This document shows positions 8,749-16,024 of a DNA stretch of 27,212 nucleotides, in pieces. The notes beneath the pieces were generated by a model. The model did not search any database and was not told the DNA's origin. It saw only the letters and a list, made by a program, of their open reading frames with translations. Position numbers and translations under genes: made by a program. The DNA is from Thermocladium sp. UBA166 (GTDB lineage Archaea > Thermoproteota > Thermoprotei > Thermoproteales > Thermocladiaceae): positions 1 through 27,212 of the forward strand of contig DAHE01000030.1 of the NCBI GenBank assembly GCA_002508315.1, written 5' to 3'. Within the stretch, counting starts at the first letter, position 1; each line of letters starts with the position of its first letter.

Positions 8749-10419
8749 ATGAATAGGACTTGGCTATGGCCATATGTTGCCTATATAGTGGGGTTCGGCC
8801 TAATACCAATGCTGGCTACCTTCTATTTAGTGGGGGCAAATTCGAGGGAGGTTTTGCGTGTTTTTCCAGTTAATATATTCAACATCTCACTGATCAACAC
8901 GTTGGTGTTCTCCGTATCGGTGGCAGTCTTCGCGGTCTTGATGGCATTAGCATTAGCCGTGAGGGTGGATAGCTTGCCGGATAAATGGCAAACCCCTCTT
9001 TCCCTCCTTATCCTGCTTCCCTTCACCATACCATTCACTGCATCTACCTTAGTGTGGAGGACCGTGTTTGATGCCAGATACGGGCCAATATATTACGTCT
9101 TCTCCATGCTGCACTTGAAGCCGATAGACATGATAACTGTGCCCAACTTATCCATATGGGGAGTCATCATTGTTGGAATATGGAGTTCCGTATCATTTGC
9201 GTACTTGATAATATTGTCCGGTTTTAAATCCATCAATAAGGAGCTAAAGGAGATATCGATGGTGGATGGGGCTACCATGTCTCAATACTACTCCCAAATA
9301 GTCGTTCCATACTCGTTCAAAAACATTCTAACGGCTTTCCTGATAACCTTGGTACTCTCGATGGGTAATTTCGACACACCATTCATATTAACCCAGGGAG
9401 GGCCCGGCTACTCCTCCACCACCCTACCTCTCATGGTTTACTTAATGATGTTCTTCATGGGCAATTTCTCTGGGGGAGAGGTTATGGCGGCCGTGCTTAC
9501 ATTAATGGCAACAGTACCTGCCGTGCTTCTCCTCCTGGTATTAAGGGGAGAGCGGGGATGGGTGAGGATGCCCAGCATTAAGATGCCGGACTCAGCCTTC
9601 CATATAATTCTCTGGGCGGTGGCTGCTATCATATTGATGTTCTTGATAATGCCCGTCTATTGGATGTTCTTGATAGCCTTTAGGCCGAATGGTTTGGACT
9701 TCACATTCCCTCCAATCCTGTATCCCACTCATGTAACGTCGCAGTATTTCGTGGAGGCGCTTAGGGAATCCGCTCCCTACATAATGACCAGCTTGGCGGT
9801 GGGCTTAGTCGCGGCCACAATATCCACGATATTTGCGGGAGCGGCCTCCTACATAATGGCTAAGCGAAAATCATATGGCTTGCTACTGCTCTCCATATAT
9901 CTATACTCTCTTCCAGCCACCAGCTTTATTTTTCCATTATTTATATTTGCATCAAACGTTGGACTCATAAATACGTGGTGGATCTTAATGATGAGCACTC
10001 CAATATTCACCGTAACCATGGTAGCGTGGACCATGTTCAACATATACCAAGATGTGCCCGATGTATATGAAGAGATAGCTCAACTGGAGGGCGCCTCGTC
10101 CACGTATGTATTGTTCAGGCTGATAATGCCGATAACCATGGGCTCATGGGCTGCCTCCTTCATATTATCATTCATATTTAACTGGCACTTGTTGTTTTAC
10201 CCATTGGTGCTGGCGGAGACTCCATGGCAATTCAATTTCCCGCCAACCGGTGCACAGACAGTCACCATATTCGCTGCACTGGCGATAGGAAATCAAGTGG
10301 TTGATTGGGGCCTCTTGGCCTCGGCAGCACTGATAGTGGCATTGCCGGTCATGATACTCAGCTACATAGTCATGGGTAGGCTACTCAAGGGCTTCAGCTT
10401 CGGCGGGATCAAGGGATAG
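8749..10419 (+). CDS. Fused two-domain sugar ABC transporter permease (MalF-MalG in one chain)
   Basis: The membrane channel of a CUT1-type importer. The 556-residue chain contains two complete permease domains. Half one (about 1-268) carries the EAA loop EISMVDGATMSQYYSQIVVP (168-187) and is MalF-like, with the GGPGYSSTTLPLMVY region after it. Half two (about 282-556) carries EIAQLEGASSTYVLFRLIMP (442-461) and is MalG-like, with the FRPNGLDFTFPP segment after its first membrane helix. The join is a short charged linker around LRGERGWVRMPSIKMP with no stop codon or frameshift. These domains are normally two genes; fusion fixes a one-to-one ratio. It is preceded by the binding protein and overlaps the convergent mobA-like gene by 11 bp. 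The ATPase is probably the MsmX-type gene at 12118-13227. Confidence 0.92.
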   Translation: MNRTWLWPYVAYIVGFGLIPMLATFYLVGANSREVLRVFPVNIFNISLINTLVFSVSVAVFAVLMALALAVRVDSLPDKWQTPLSLLILLPFTIPFTASTLVWRTVFDARYGPIYYVFSMLHLKPIDMITVPNLSIWGVIIVGIWSSVSFAYLIILSGFKSINKELKEISMVDGATMSQYYSQIVVPYSFKNILTAFLITLVLSMGNFDTPFILTQGGPGYSSTTLPLMVYLMMFFMGNFSGGEVMAAVLTLMATVPAVLLLLVLRGERGWVRMPSIKMPDSAFHIILWAVAAIILMFLIMPVYWMFLIAFRPNGLDFTFPPILYPTHVTSQYFVEALRESAPYIMTSLAVGLVAATISTIFAGAASYIMAKRKSYGLLLLSIYLYSLPATSFIFPLFIFASNVGLINTWWILMMSTPIFTVTMVAWTMFNIYQDVPDVYEEIAQLEGASSTYVLFRLIMPITMGSWAASFILSFIFNWHLLFYPLVLAETPWQFNFPPTGAQTVTIFAALAIGNQVVDWGLLASAALIVALPVMILSYIVMGRLLKGFSFGGIKG

Positions 10420-11257
10420 CGAGACCGCGGAGGAATGCGCGACCTACGCGCCTAACCGCTGGGCTTCTTGAATCAAGTAATGTATGGGCCATCAAGAAGG
10501 GAATGCCCATTTCCGCATAATAGATGGCCTCGCTCCATGGATCCCCGGTTAATATCGTTCCCCAAAGCGATTTTTGAACATCGGCTCCGCTAAACCCATC
10601 TAGATCGAAGTCCCGCTTAAGAGAGATATCGAAGTCGAAATCCCCCCGCACCTCGATTAAATTCAAATCATTCCTTGTATTAACATTGATCAACTCGCTT
10701 GAAATGCCCAGCCTGGCTGCACTCAATAAAAGAATCCTAGGCGCTCCCCTGTATATATCGGCTATTTTATTTCTTCCATGGATCTTCAGTAGCTCCATTA
10801 ATTTACGACCCTCCTCGACTTTAATAGCCATTACCGCCTCCAAGGCGCCGTTAGGTAAGATAAATGTAACCACGTCAAACCCATCCACTCCCCCCAATAA
10901 TTCCGAGAGAGATCGACCAGTCACCCGCGGCATATCGTTGGGCAGTATCAATGCCACGTCTCCACTGCATGTCTTTAAACCGGAGAAGATGCCTCCCAAT
11001 GGCCCCCTAAAGCCCTCATCCACGACAAATCTAGCCCCTTGCAACACGGAGTAATTCAATGCCCTGCCCCAATCATTAACCGCAATTATCACTTCACTCG
11101 ATACGGCAGAGGCCGCGGAAAATACTCTCTTTATCATAGGTTCACCATTCACCAAATACAACGCCTTATCTACATGCTGCTCCCCCGGCAATTGAAATCG
11201 ACGAGACGCCCCACCGCTTAATATTATGGAACAAACGCCCCGCGGCAAGCTTACCAT
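10409..11257 (-). CDS. mobA: MobA-like molybdenum cofactor guanylyltransferase (NTP-transferase fold) with C-terminal extension
   Basis: It likely transfers GMP from GTP to molybdopterin to make the guanine dinucleotide cofactor, or acts as a related nucleotidyltransferase. The N-terminal nucleotide motif IILSGGASRRF (11-21) corresponds to the family LAGGxSxR, followed by DKALYLVNGEPM. FRGPLGGIFSGL and the metal-binding LPNDMPRVTG (family D-x-P) complete the domain. MobA is usually about 190-200 aa. This protein has 282, with an extra 80-90 residues at the C-terminus (from about SLKRDFDLDG onward) that I do not recognise. The ATG at 11255-11257 is the only sensible start, although no clear TATA box is visible. 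No other molybdopterin genes are present in the window. Confidence 0.82.
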   Translation of the reverse strand: MVSLPRGVCSIILSGGASRRFQLPGEQHVDKALYLVNGEPMIKRVFSAASAVSSEVIIAVNDWGRALNYSVLQGARFVVDEGFRGPLGGIFSGLKTCSGDVALILPNDMPRVTGRSLSELLGGVDGFDVVTFILPNGALEAVMAIKVEEGRKLMELLKIHGRNKIADIYRGAPRILLLSAARLGISSELINVNTRNDLNLIEVRGDFDFDISLKRDFDLDGFSGADVQKSLWGTILTGDPWSEAIYYAEMGIPFLMAHTLLDSRSPAVRRVGRAFLRGLAIP

Positions 11258-11571
11258 CCCCTCATAAAGGCGATTATCCCCGGCTTACCGGTAGTCCCAT
11301 AACGGATAAAATGACCAGGAGGAAGCCCAAACTCCTTAAATCTACTTTCTCCCCGCTAATAATTAACTCACCACGCCAACCACGATAAGCTAAACTGCCC
11401 ACGTCCATGGATTGTGATGACCCTATCACAGATGCGGCGAACACTTGATGCGTTTTCCGCTCTCTTGCTTTAAACGTATTGGTAGGGGCCCTCCCCTCAA
11501 CTCTGAGGGGCTGGGGTTCCCTTAGGGCGGTTCATTCTCCATAGAGTGGAACCTGCCTAAAGCATCAATGC
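11258..11571. other. 314-bp gene-free stretch with hairpins
   Basis: No gene-length frame of family character lies here. It contains a perfect 6-bp inverted repeat TGTGAT / ATCACA (11413-11430), then a strong hairpin CCCCTC-AACTCT-GAGGGG (11493-11510) and further short G/C-rich repeats (CCCTTAGGG at 11519-11527). The right part (11475-11560) resembles a TnpB-element end and is listed separately. The stretch also serves as the 3' region of the HD phosphohydrolase gene and the upstream region of mobA. Confidence 0.6.
11475..11560 (-). mobile_element. Possible degenerate right end of an IS605/TnpB-type element
   Basis: On the minus strand the order is CCGCCCTAAGGGAACCCCAG, then the CCCCTC/GAGGGG hairpin, then GAGGGCCCCTACC. 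Archaeal TnpB elements end in a comparable run of G/C-rich hairpins that double as the omega-RNA scaffold. One frame reads MNRPKGTPAPQS then stop, recalling the low-complexity C-termini of TnpB proteins. No tnpB body is present. The similarity is judged from memory; a plain intergenic hairpin or terminator is the alternative. Confidence 0.3.
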
Positions 11572-12117
11572 TTAATCCATATAAATGGAATATTTCGCTA
11601 AGCATCTTCTAATGACTCCCTCAACCTCCAACGCCGCCTCCTCGCCGAGGGAACTCAGCATGGGCTTTATTATCTCGGCGTAACGCTTGATTAAGGGAAT
11701 GGTAGAGGCATTCTCCCTCGCATAGATGCATGCCCTTAGAAGGGTCGCCAATTTATCGCTGATGGCTGCTACCTTGGCCTCTTTGCTGTTGCCCACGACG
11801 TACTCCCCGAACTCCTCACCTAATCCCAGATCCCTCGCTATCTCTTGCTCCATGCTGCGCCAAAATGACATATCTATCTCCCTGACGTCCCTAACCACAT
11901 CGCCTAATCTATATTCCGCCACGTCGTGTATTAGTGCCAGCAGTGCCGCCCTTCCAGCATCCAAGCCCAGCGATTTTGCAAGCCGAGCGGCGATTAATGC
12001 AGCCAGAATTGAGTGTCTTCCCACGGTTTCCGGATAAGTTATTCCCCTGCTGACCCAGCCTATCCTGGGAAGCGAACAGAGCGCATCCACTATTTGGGGC
12101 AACTCGTCCAAGTCCAT
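11572..12117 (-). CDS. HD-domain phosphohydrolase, YfbR/HDDC2-like 5'-deoxynucleotidase candidate
   Basis: A 181-residue all-helical metal-dependent phosphohydrolase. The four HD-family ligands are visible: H35 (GRHSIL), H64-D65 (LIHDVAEYRLGD) and D121 (ISDKLATL). The pattern H...HD...E...D with the AEYRLGD segment is that of the YfbR/HDDC2 group, which dephosphorylates dNMPs, so a role in nucleotide pool control is plausible. The ATG at 12115-12117 follows the TAA of the upstream ABC ATPase with zero spacing (TAAATG), so the two are almost certainly co-transcribed and translationally coupled. What a nucleotidase does in a transporter operon is unclear; the arrangement may simply be shared expression. 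Confidence 0.85.
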   Translation of the reverse strand: MDLDELPQIVDALCSLPRIGWVSRGITYPETVGRHSILAALIAARLAKSLGLDAGRAALLALIHDVAEYRLGDVVRDVREIDMSFWRSMEQEIARDLGLGEEFGEYVVGNSKEAKVAAISDKLATLLRACIYARENASTIPLIKRYAEIIKPMLSSLGEEAALEVEGVIRRCLAKYSIYMD

Positions 12118-13227
12118 TTACCGGGATTGCTGCTGCTCATTTAAAACATTGATGCCGGTTTCCTTATCGAAAATCTTTACCTTGCTTGCAACTGCTACCA
12201 CGAATACCTTCTCATCGCGTGGAATGGGCGCTGAGGCCGATATTCTCAGCGTGTTGCCGCCCATATCAACCACTACCGTGAACTTACCTCCAGCATACTC
12301 GCTTATCCTGACCACCCCCCACCCAAGGGGAGATTCGCTTGGCGAGACCTCCTCATCCTTCTTTATATACATGTCCTCAGGCCTGATGCCGAGAACTGCA
12401 GACTTTAAATCGGACTTAATGGGCAAGCGGATCGATAGATCGCCGGCGGTGAACTCCCCATCCTTTAAGGTGCCCTCTATCACATTTATCTCGCCCACAA
12501 GGTTAGCTATTGCTAAATTGGCGGGCTTGTCGTAGAGATCCATGGGGATTCCTATTTGATTCATTTTCCCATTAAATATAACCCCCGCCCTATCGGCCAG
12601 GCTTAACATGTCGGCTGGATCATGACTGACCAAGATTGATGTTATGCCGAACTTCTTATGTATATCCTTGACCAAGGCACGGGCCGTTGCCCTTAATCTG
12701 GCATCCAAGTTGCTGAAGGGTTCGTCCAAAAGAAGCACTTGGGGTTCCTTGACCAAGGCACGGGCCAATGCCACTCTCTGTTGCTGCCCCCCGGATAGTT
12801 GACGCGGATATCTATCCAGTACTTTATCTATTTCAAGCATCTTGGCCACCTCCGTTACCTTACTATTTATCTTATCCTTGGGAACTCTCTTTATCTTGAG
12901 GGGGAATGCTATGTTGTCGAATGCCTTCATGTGAGGATAAAGAGCCCAATTTTGGAATACCATGCCGATGTTCCTCTTATTGGGAGGAATGAATATCTTC
13001 TTGGATGCGGACGCCACCAGCTTGTCTCCTATCCATATCTCCCCATCCGTCGGCTCCTCTAAGCCAGCTATTAATCTCAGCGTGGTTGTCTTGCCTCCCC
13101 CGCTGGGGCCAAGTATCACGAAGAATTCCTCCGATTTTATTTCCAGGCTTATGTGATCAAGCGCCACGACGGTTTTCCTACCCTTGCCGAATATCTTGGT
13201 CACATTATCTAGCAGTACCTTGACCAC
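12118..13227 (-). CDS. Sugar ABC importer ATPase, MsmX/MalK/UgpC type
   Basis: The nucleotide-binding subunit for a CUT1-type importer. Motifs are Walker A GPSGGGKTT (40-48), Q-loop VFQNWALYPHM (Q92), signature LSGGQQQR (144-151), Walker B LLLDEP (165-170), D-loop SNLDA and switch His202 (VSHDPAD). A C-terminal regulatory/OB domain (about 240-369) begins near NLVGEINVIEG and includes the family signature VLGIRPEDMYI. The start is GTG at 13225-13227; an out-of-frame ATG overlaps it. A TATA-like box (complement of 13247-13256) lies about 25 bp upstream. It is the only ATPase in the window of the class that pairs with the fused permease at 8749-10419, though it is 1.7 kb away on the opposite strand. 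It is followed without a gap by the HD phosphohydrolase. Confidence 0.94.
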   Translation of the reverse strand: MVKVLLDNVTKIFGKGRKTVVALDHISLEIKSEEFFVILGPSGGGKTTTLRLIAGLEEPTDGEIWIGDKLVASASKKIFIPPNKRNIGMVFQNWALYPHMKAFDNIAFPLKIKRVPKDKINSKVTEVAKMLEIDKVLDRYPRQLSGGQQQRVALARALVKEPQVLLLDEPFSNLDARLRATARALVKDIHKKFGITSILVSHDPADMLSLADRAGVIFNGKMNQIGIPMDLYDKPANLAIANLVGEINVIEGTLKDGEFTAGDLSIRLPIKSDLKSAVLGIRPEDMYIKKDEEVSPSESPLGWGVVRISEYAGGKFTVVVDMGGNTLRISASAPIPRDEKVFVVAVASKVKIFDKETGINVLNEQQQSR

Positions 13228-13246
13228 ATGCCGTTTGCTTCCTCAC

Positions 13247-13330
13247 ATTAATAAAGCTTATCTTACAATGCTTAATACTCCTAGGAATCATTTAACTCGA
13301 TATTTATACCATGGTTAAATTAACAAATAT
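13247..13330 (-). promoter_or_regulatory. Promoter and palindromic control region of the MsmX-type ATPase
   Basis: The complement of ATTAATAAAG (13247-13256) forms the TATA-like box. Upstream lies ACCATGGT (13308-13315), a perfect 8-bp palindrome. It is enclosed by ATATTT (13300-13305) and AAATAT (13325-13330). The ACCAT/ATGGT half-sites recall the ATGGTA...TACCAT repeat in front of the binding-protein gene, which would allow one regulator to control both transporter halves. That link is inference. Confidence 0.45.
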
Positions 13331-13366
13331 TATATAGTCAGGATCTTTAGTTCAACCATCCCCAAT

Positions 13367-15223
13367 TCAACGTGGTTTGATGAATGACTTCGCATCATCG
13401 ATCAATTTTCCCAGTTCATCTATTATCGCAACGTCGCTTAGATAGCTTTGCAATTCATCAAATAATGCCTTATTCTGGGCGAACCTATCATCCATTAAAA
13501 CCACGTACACCCTATCCCTCTCGGATCTAATTCCTCTTCCTATCGATTGCTTTACCTTAATTAATGCATTCCATGTATAGACTATGTGCCACGCCAATTG
13601 CCTATTGCCTATCTTAGCGCTCAAGCCGTTCAGTATCATCTGAAGGAAGTCGCTGGGCTCAGGGTATGGAACGCCCACTATAGCGATGGTATCCACGGCA
13701 TTTCTATCGCCCACCTTAAATTCTATTCCCTCTATTAACTTGCCGCCAGCCACTCCCAATATCAATTGATGCGAATCATTGGACAGCTTGTCCATGACTC
13801 CATCTATCGACGTGCTGGACAGCTCCGTTATTACATTCCGTGAACGTATATATTTCCTAACGCGCTTCATAACATCATATGATGGGAAAACCGCTAAAAG
13901 TCCAGCCTTAGTTGAATTGAACAGCGACTCTATCGCTTCACCTATCTTAGAATACATGGATTCATCCCTCATATTGTACTTAGTAGTGACGGCTGGATAT
14001 ATTACGGCCCTTATATTATCCATGCTTATATATTCATTCAAGGGAACCCTCACCAATCGATAATCATCCCTTAATCCAAGCATTAATTTAATGTAGTCCA
14101 CAGGAGGGAGAGAGCCGCTCATCAATATGTACTTATTAACTCTCTTAAATACCTCGCCGCTCACTATTGATGGATCCAGCAATTTGCTTAACACTGAATC
14201 GCCTTCCCTGCTGGGCTTATAGAATAGCCCACGGCCTTGAAGCTTGGTTATTATGAATGAATAGAACTCCAACACCTCGGTCAATGGCGATGAGAAGAAC
14301 TGCAATCCCTTGGCTCTCTTCCCTTGCATTATATCGGCGTGTATTGCCTTTAATGTATCCATGTCGTCAAAATACGGCAGGACATCTGATGCATCTATGC
14401 GTATCTCCTTAAATGATTCTTCGTTCCGCATGACCTTCTCCCTTAACTTTCTAAACATGGTTAAAAGAGTCTTAAGCGATGATGTGGCCTTAATCCTCGC
14501 CTCTTCGTCAGTTAAGTATTGCCTTACCTCGTTTATCGATGCGCGAATGGTATACTCAGTTAATTGAACTGTGTTTAAATCAATTATCGACGAGGGAAGG
14601 TTATGTACCTCATCCACTATCAAAATGGAGTTCTCTAGATTCAAGTCGACGGTCTCCGGCTTATTCATGGCAAATAAATAATAATAGGATAATATCACCA
14701 GCCTAGCCTTATTGGACAGCATGCGCGATGAGTCGTATGGGCAAAGACCAGCTGCACAGAACCTTTTCACGTAACTTGACGGCGAGCTCAATTTAACTCC
14801 CTGTATCAAGGACTCCGGCACCCCCTTGATAGTCCCCTCATAATATCGACATTCATGTTGAGACTTGAGGTAATTGCACTCCATTAAGAAATCCTTATAT
14901 GCCAGTTTCTTTGAAGAGGTGAGACAGCACATATCCGCTCTATTCCTTAGCAGCACGTAAGGAATCGCTATGCCCTTCCTCTCCAGTAATTTTGATAGTT
15001 CCCTCATAGGCGCTTGGGCTTGATTCTTGGTTCTCACCAAGTAAATCACGTTAAGGTCTCTATCAATTGCGTAAGAAAGGGCGGATGCCAAGGCAGCAGC
15101 GGTTTTTCCCACACCGGTTGGTGCTTCTACCACTACGTTTAATCCCTCATCTAAGGCATATAATATGGATTCTATTAATTTTTCCTGCGGCTTCCTGGCC
15201 GAATCATAGGGAAAATATTGCAT
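13367..15223 (-). CDS. xpd: XPD/Rad3-like superfamily 2 DNA helicase with Fe-S cluster
   Basis: An ATP-dependent 5'-3' DNA helicase of the XPD/DinG group, acting in DNA repair. Visible in order: Walker A APTGVGKT (34-41), an Fe-S domain with Cys at about 99/100, 116, 125 and 161 (RADMCC, MECNYL, HECRYY, GLCPYD), Walker B VDEVHN (203-208), and motif VI QSIGRGIRSERDR near the C-terminus. I chose ATG 15223 (MQYFPYDSARKPQ): the family starts with a short YFPY..R.GQ-like motif, and a TATA-like TTTAAAAC (complement, about 15258-15266) is only about 10 bp from the alternative ATG at 15253, which would fall upstream of transcription start. The resulting 618 aa is slightly longer than Sulfolobus XPD (about 550). 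The gene stands between the SRP54 operon and the ATPase gene. Confidence 0.92.
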   Translation of the reverse strand: MQYFPYDSARKPQEKLIESILYALDEGLNVVVEAPTGVGKTAAALASALSYAIDRDLNVIYLVRTKNQAQAPMRELSKLLERKGIAIPYVLLRNRADMCCLTSSKKLAYKDFLMECNYLKSQHECRYYEGTIKGVPESLIQGVKLSSPSSYVKRFCAAGLCPYDSSRMLSNKARLVILSYYYLFAMNKPETVDLNLENSILIVDEVHNLPSSIIDLNTVQLTEYTIRASINEVRQYLTDEEARIKATSSLKTLLTMFRKLREKVMRNEESFKEIRIDASDVLPYFDDMDTLKAIHADIMQGKRAKGLQFFSSPLTEVLEFYSFIITKLQGRGLFYKPSREGDSVLSKLLDPSIVSGEVFKRVNKYILMSGSLPPVDYIKLMLGLRDDYRLVRVPLNEYISMDNIRAVIYPAVTTKYNMRDESMYSKIGEAIESLFNSTKAGLLAVFPSYDVMKRVRKYIRSRNVITELSSTSIDGVMDKLSNDSHQLILGVAGGKLIEGIEFKVGDRNAVDTIAIVGVPYPEPSDFLQMILNGLSAKIGNRQLAWHIVYTWNALIKVKQSIGRGIRSERDRVYVVLMDDRFAQNKALFDELQSYLSDVAIIDELGKLIDDAKSFIKPR

Positions 15224-15403
15224 TATCTTCGACAACTTGAGGAGGCACTGCATGTATTGTTTTAAACCTTATTGCTCCCTCCAGCTTTGAATGTTTTAGT
15301 TTAATTTGATTAACGATCCACAATTTATGGCATGATACTCATCGTTCATTTTATGGAGGTTCAACAGTATTGAGACGGAAAATAACTCATAGACCTTAAG
15401 TTC

Positions 15404-15460
15404 GCTTTATACTTTGCCAACCCGCGTAGAGCATTATGATGGGCAAATCCCATCCCGACT
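15404..15460 (+). other. Plus-strand promoter-like box with a hairpin at the predicted RNA start
   Basis: GCTTTATAC (15404-15412) is a good TATA-like box pointing rightward. About 25-28 bp later an ATG (15436) and a perfect hairpin GATGGG-CAAAT-CCCATC (15438-15454) begin. A transcript from here would run antisense to the 3' part of trmY. A 64-codon frame starts at 15436, but only its first 20 codons lie outside trmY and I recognise no family. A small RNA, a small peptide or chance are all possible. Confidence 0.25.
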
Positions 15461-15496
15461 GGATAATTTATAGGAACAGCGACGTAGAAGGGGCTA

Positions 15497-15997
15497 TTAA
15501 CGTATTTCCAAGCCATTATCCGCCGCGTAATTCACGATTATGGAGGCTTGATCTAGGGATACGCGGCTCAACCCGAGTCCCTTGCCGCACAAGAATGAGT
15601 CCAAATCCGGTGAGTAGTGATTCGCTATGAGCGTAAAATCCCGACCAAGCCTAACGCGTGAATTGCATTTCCGTGCCATGGGGATTATCAATACGGGTTT
15701 AGCGATTCTCCTCAATATGTCCCGCAGCTCCGCGGCGCCCGTTATGACCCCTCCCCTGGACTCGCCTGATAAAAATCCCTTTATCAAGTATGCAATGCTC
15801 GATTCATCGGGCAATATCCCCCTCACGGCATCGCTCCTAATCAACATATACTTGGATTCATCCATAAATACCAGATAGATATTTACATTATGCCTATAAT
15901 CATGGGAGATCATCATGGCTCCTTGAATGAATCTGGAATGGAGCCCCATATATCGCAATGTTGATTGTGTGGATGTAATTAAGATGAACTCACGCAT
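15497..15997 (-). CDS. trmY: tRNA pseudouridine-54 N1-methyltransferase
   Basis: A SPOUT-class SAM-dependent methyltransferase that makes N1-methylpseudouridine at position 54 of archaeal tRNAs. The opening MREFILITSTQSTLRY, the central ISHDYRHNVNIYLVFMDE and IRGILPDE-like segment (VRGILPDESSIAYLIK), and the C-terminal LSRVSLDQASIIVNYAAD knot region match the family formerly called DUF358. The family begins at MREF, so I place the start at ATG 15997. An in-frame ATG at 16024 directly abuts the SRP54 stop (TAAATG) and would add nine residues; it may be used through coupling. The protein is about 166 aa with the short start, slightly shorter than usual. It is last in the KaiC-like - SRP54 - trmY operon. 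Confidence 0.9.
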   Translation of the reverse strand: MREFILITSTQSTLRYMGLHSRFIQGAMMISHDYRHNVNIYLVFMDESKYMLIRSDAVRGILPDESSIAYLIKGFLSGESRGGVITGAAELRDILRRIAKPVLIIPMARKCNSRVRLGRDFTLIANHYSPDLDSFLCGKGLGLSRVSLDQASIIVNYAADNGLEIR

Positions 15998-16024
15998 CAG
16001 AACAGCGCCAGTGCCATGCTTCAT

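Noticed and set aside
11413..11430. A bacterial CRP-type operator
   Set aside because: The resemblance to TGTGA-TCACA is formal only; spacing differs and the organism is archaeal with no CRP gene in view.
11406..11505. Possible C/D box sRNA (GTGATGA followed by CTGA)
   Set aside because: The C-like and D-like boxes are about 85 nt apart with no proper D'/C' pair, longer than archaeal C/D RNAs.
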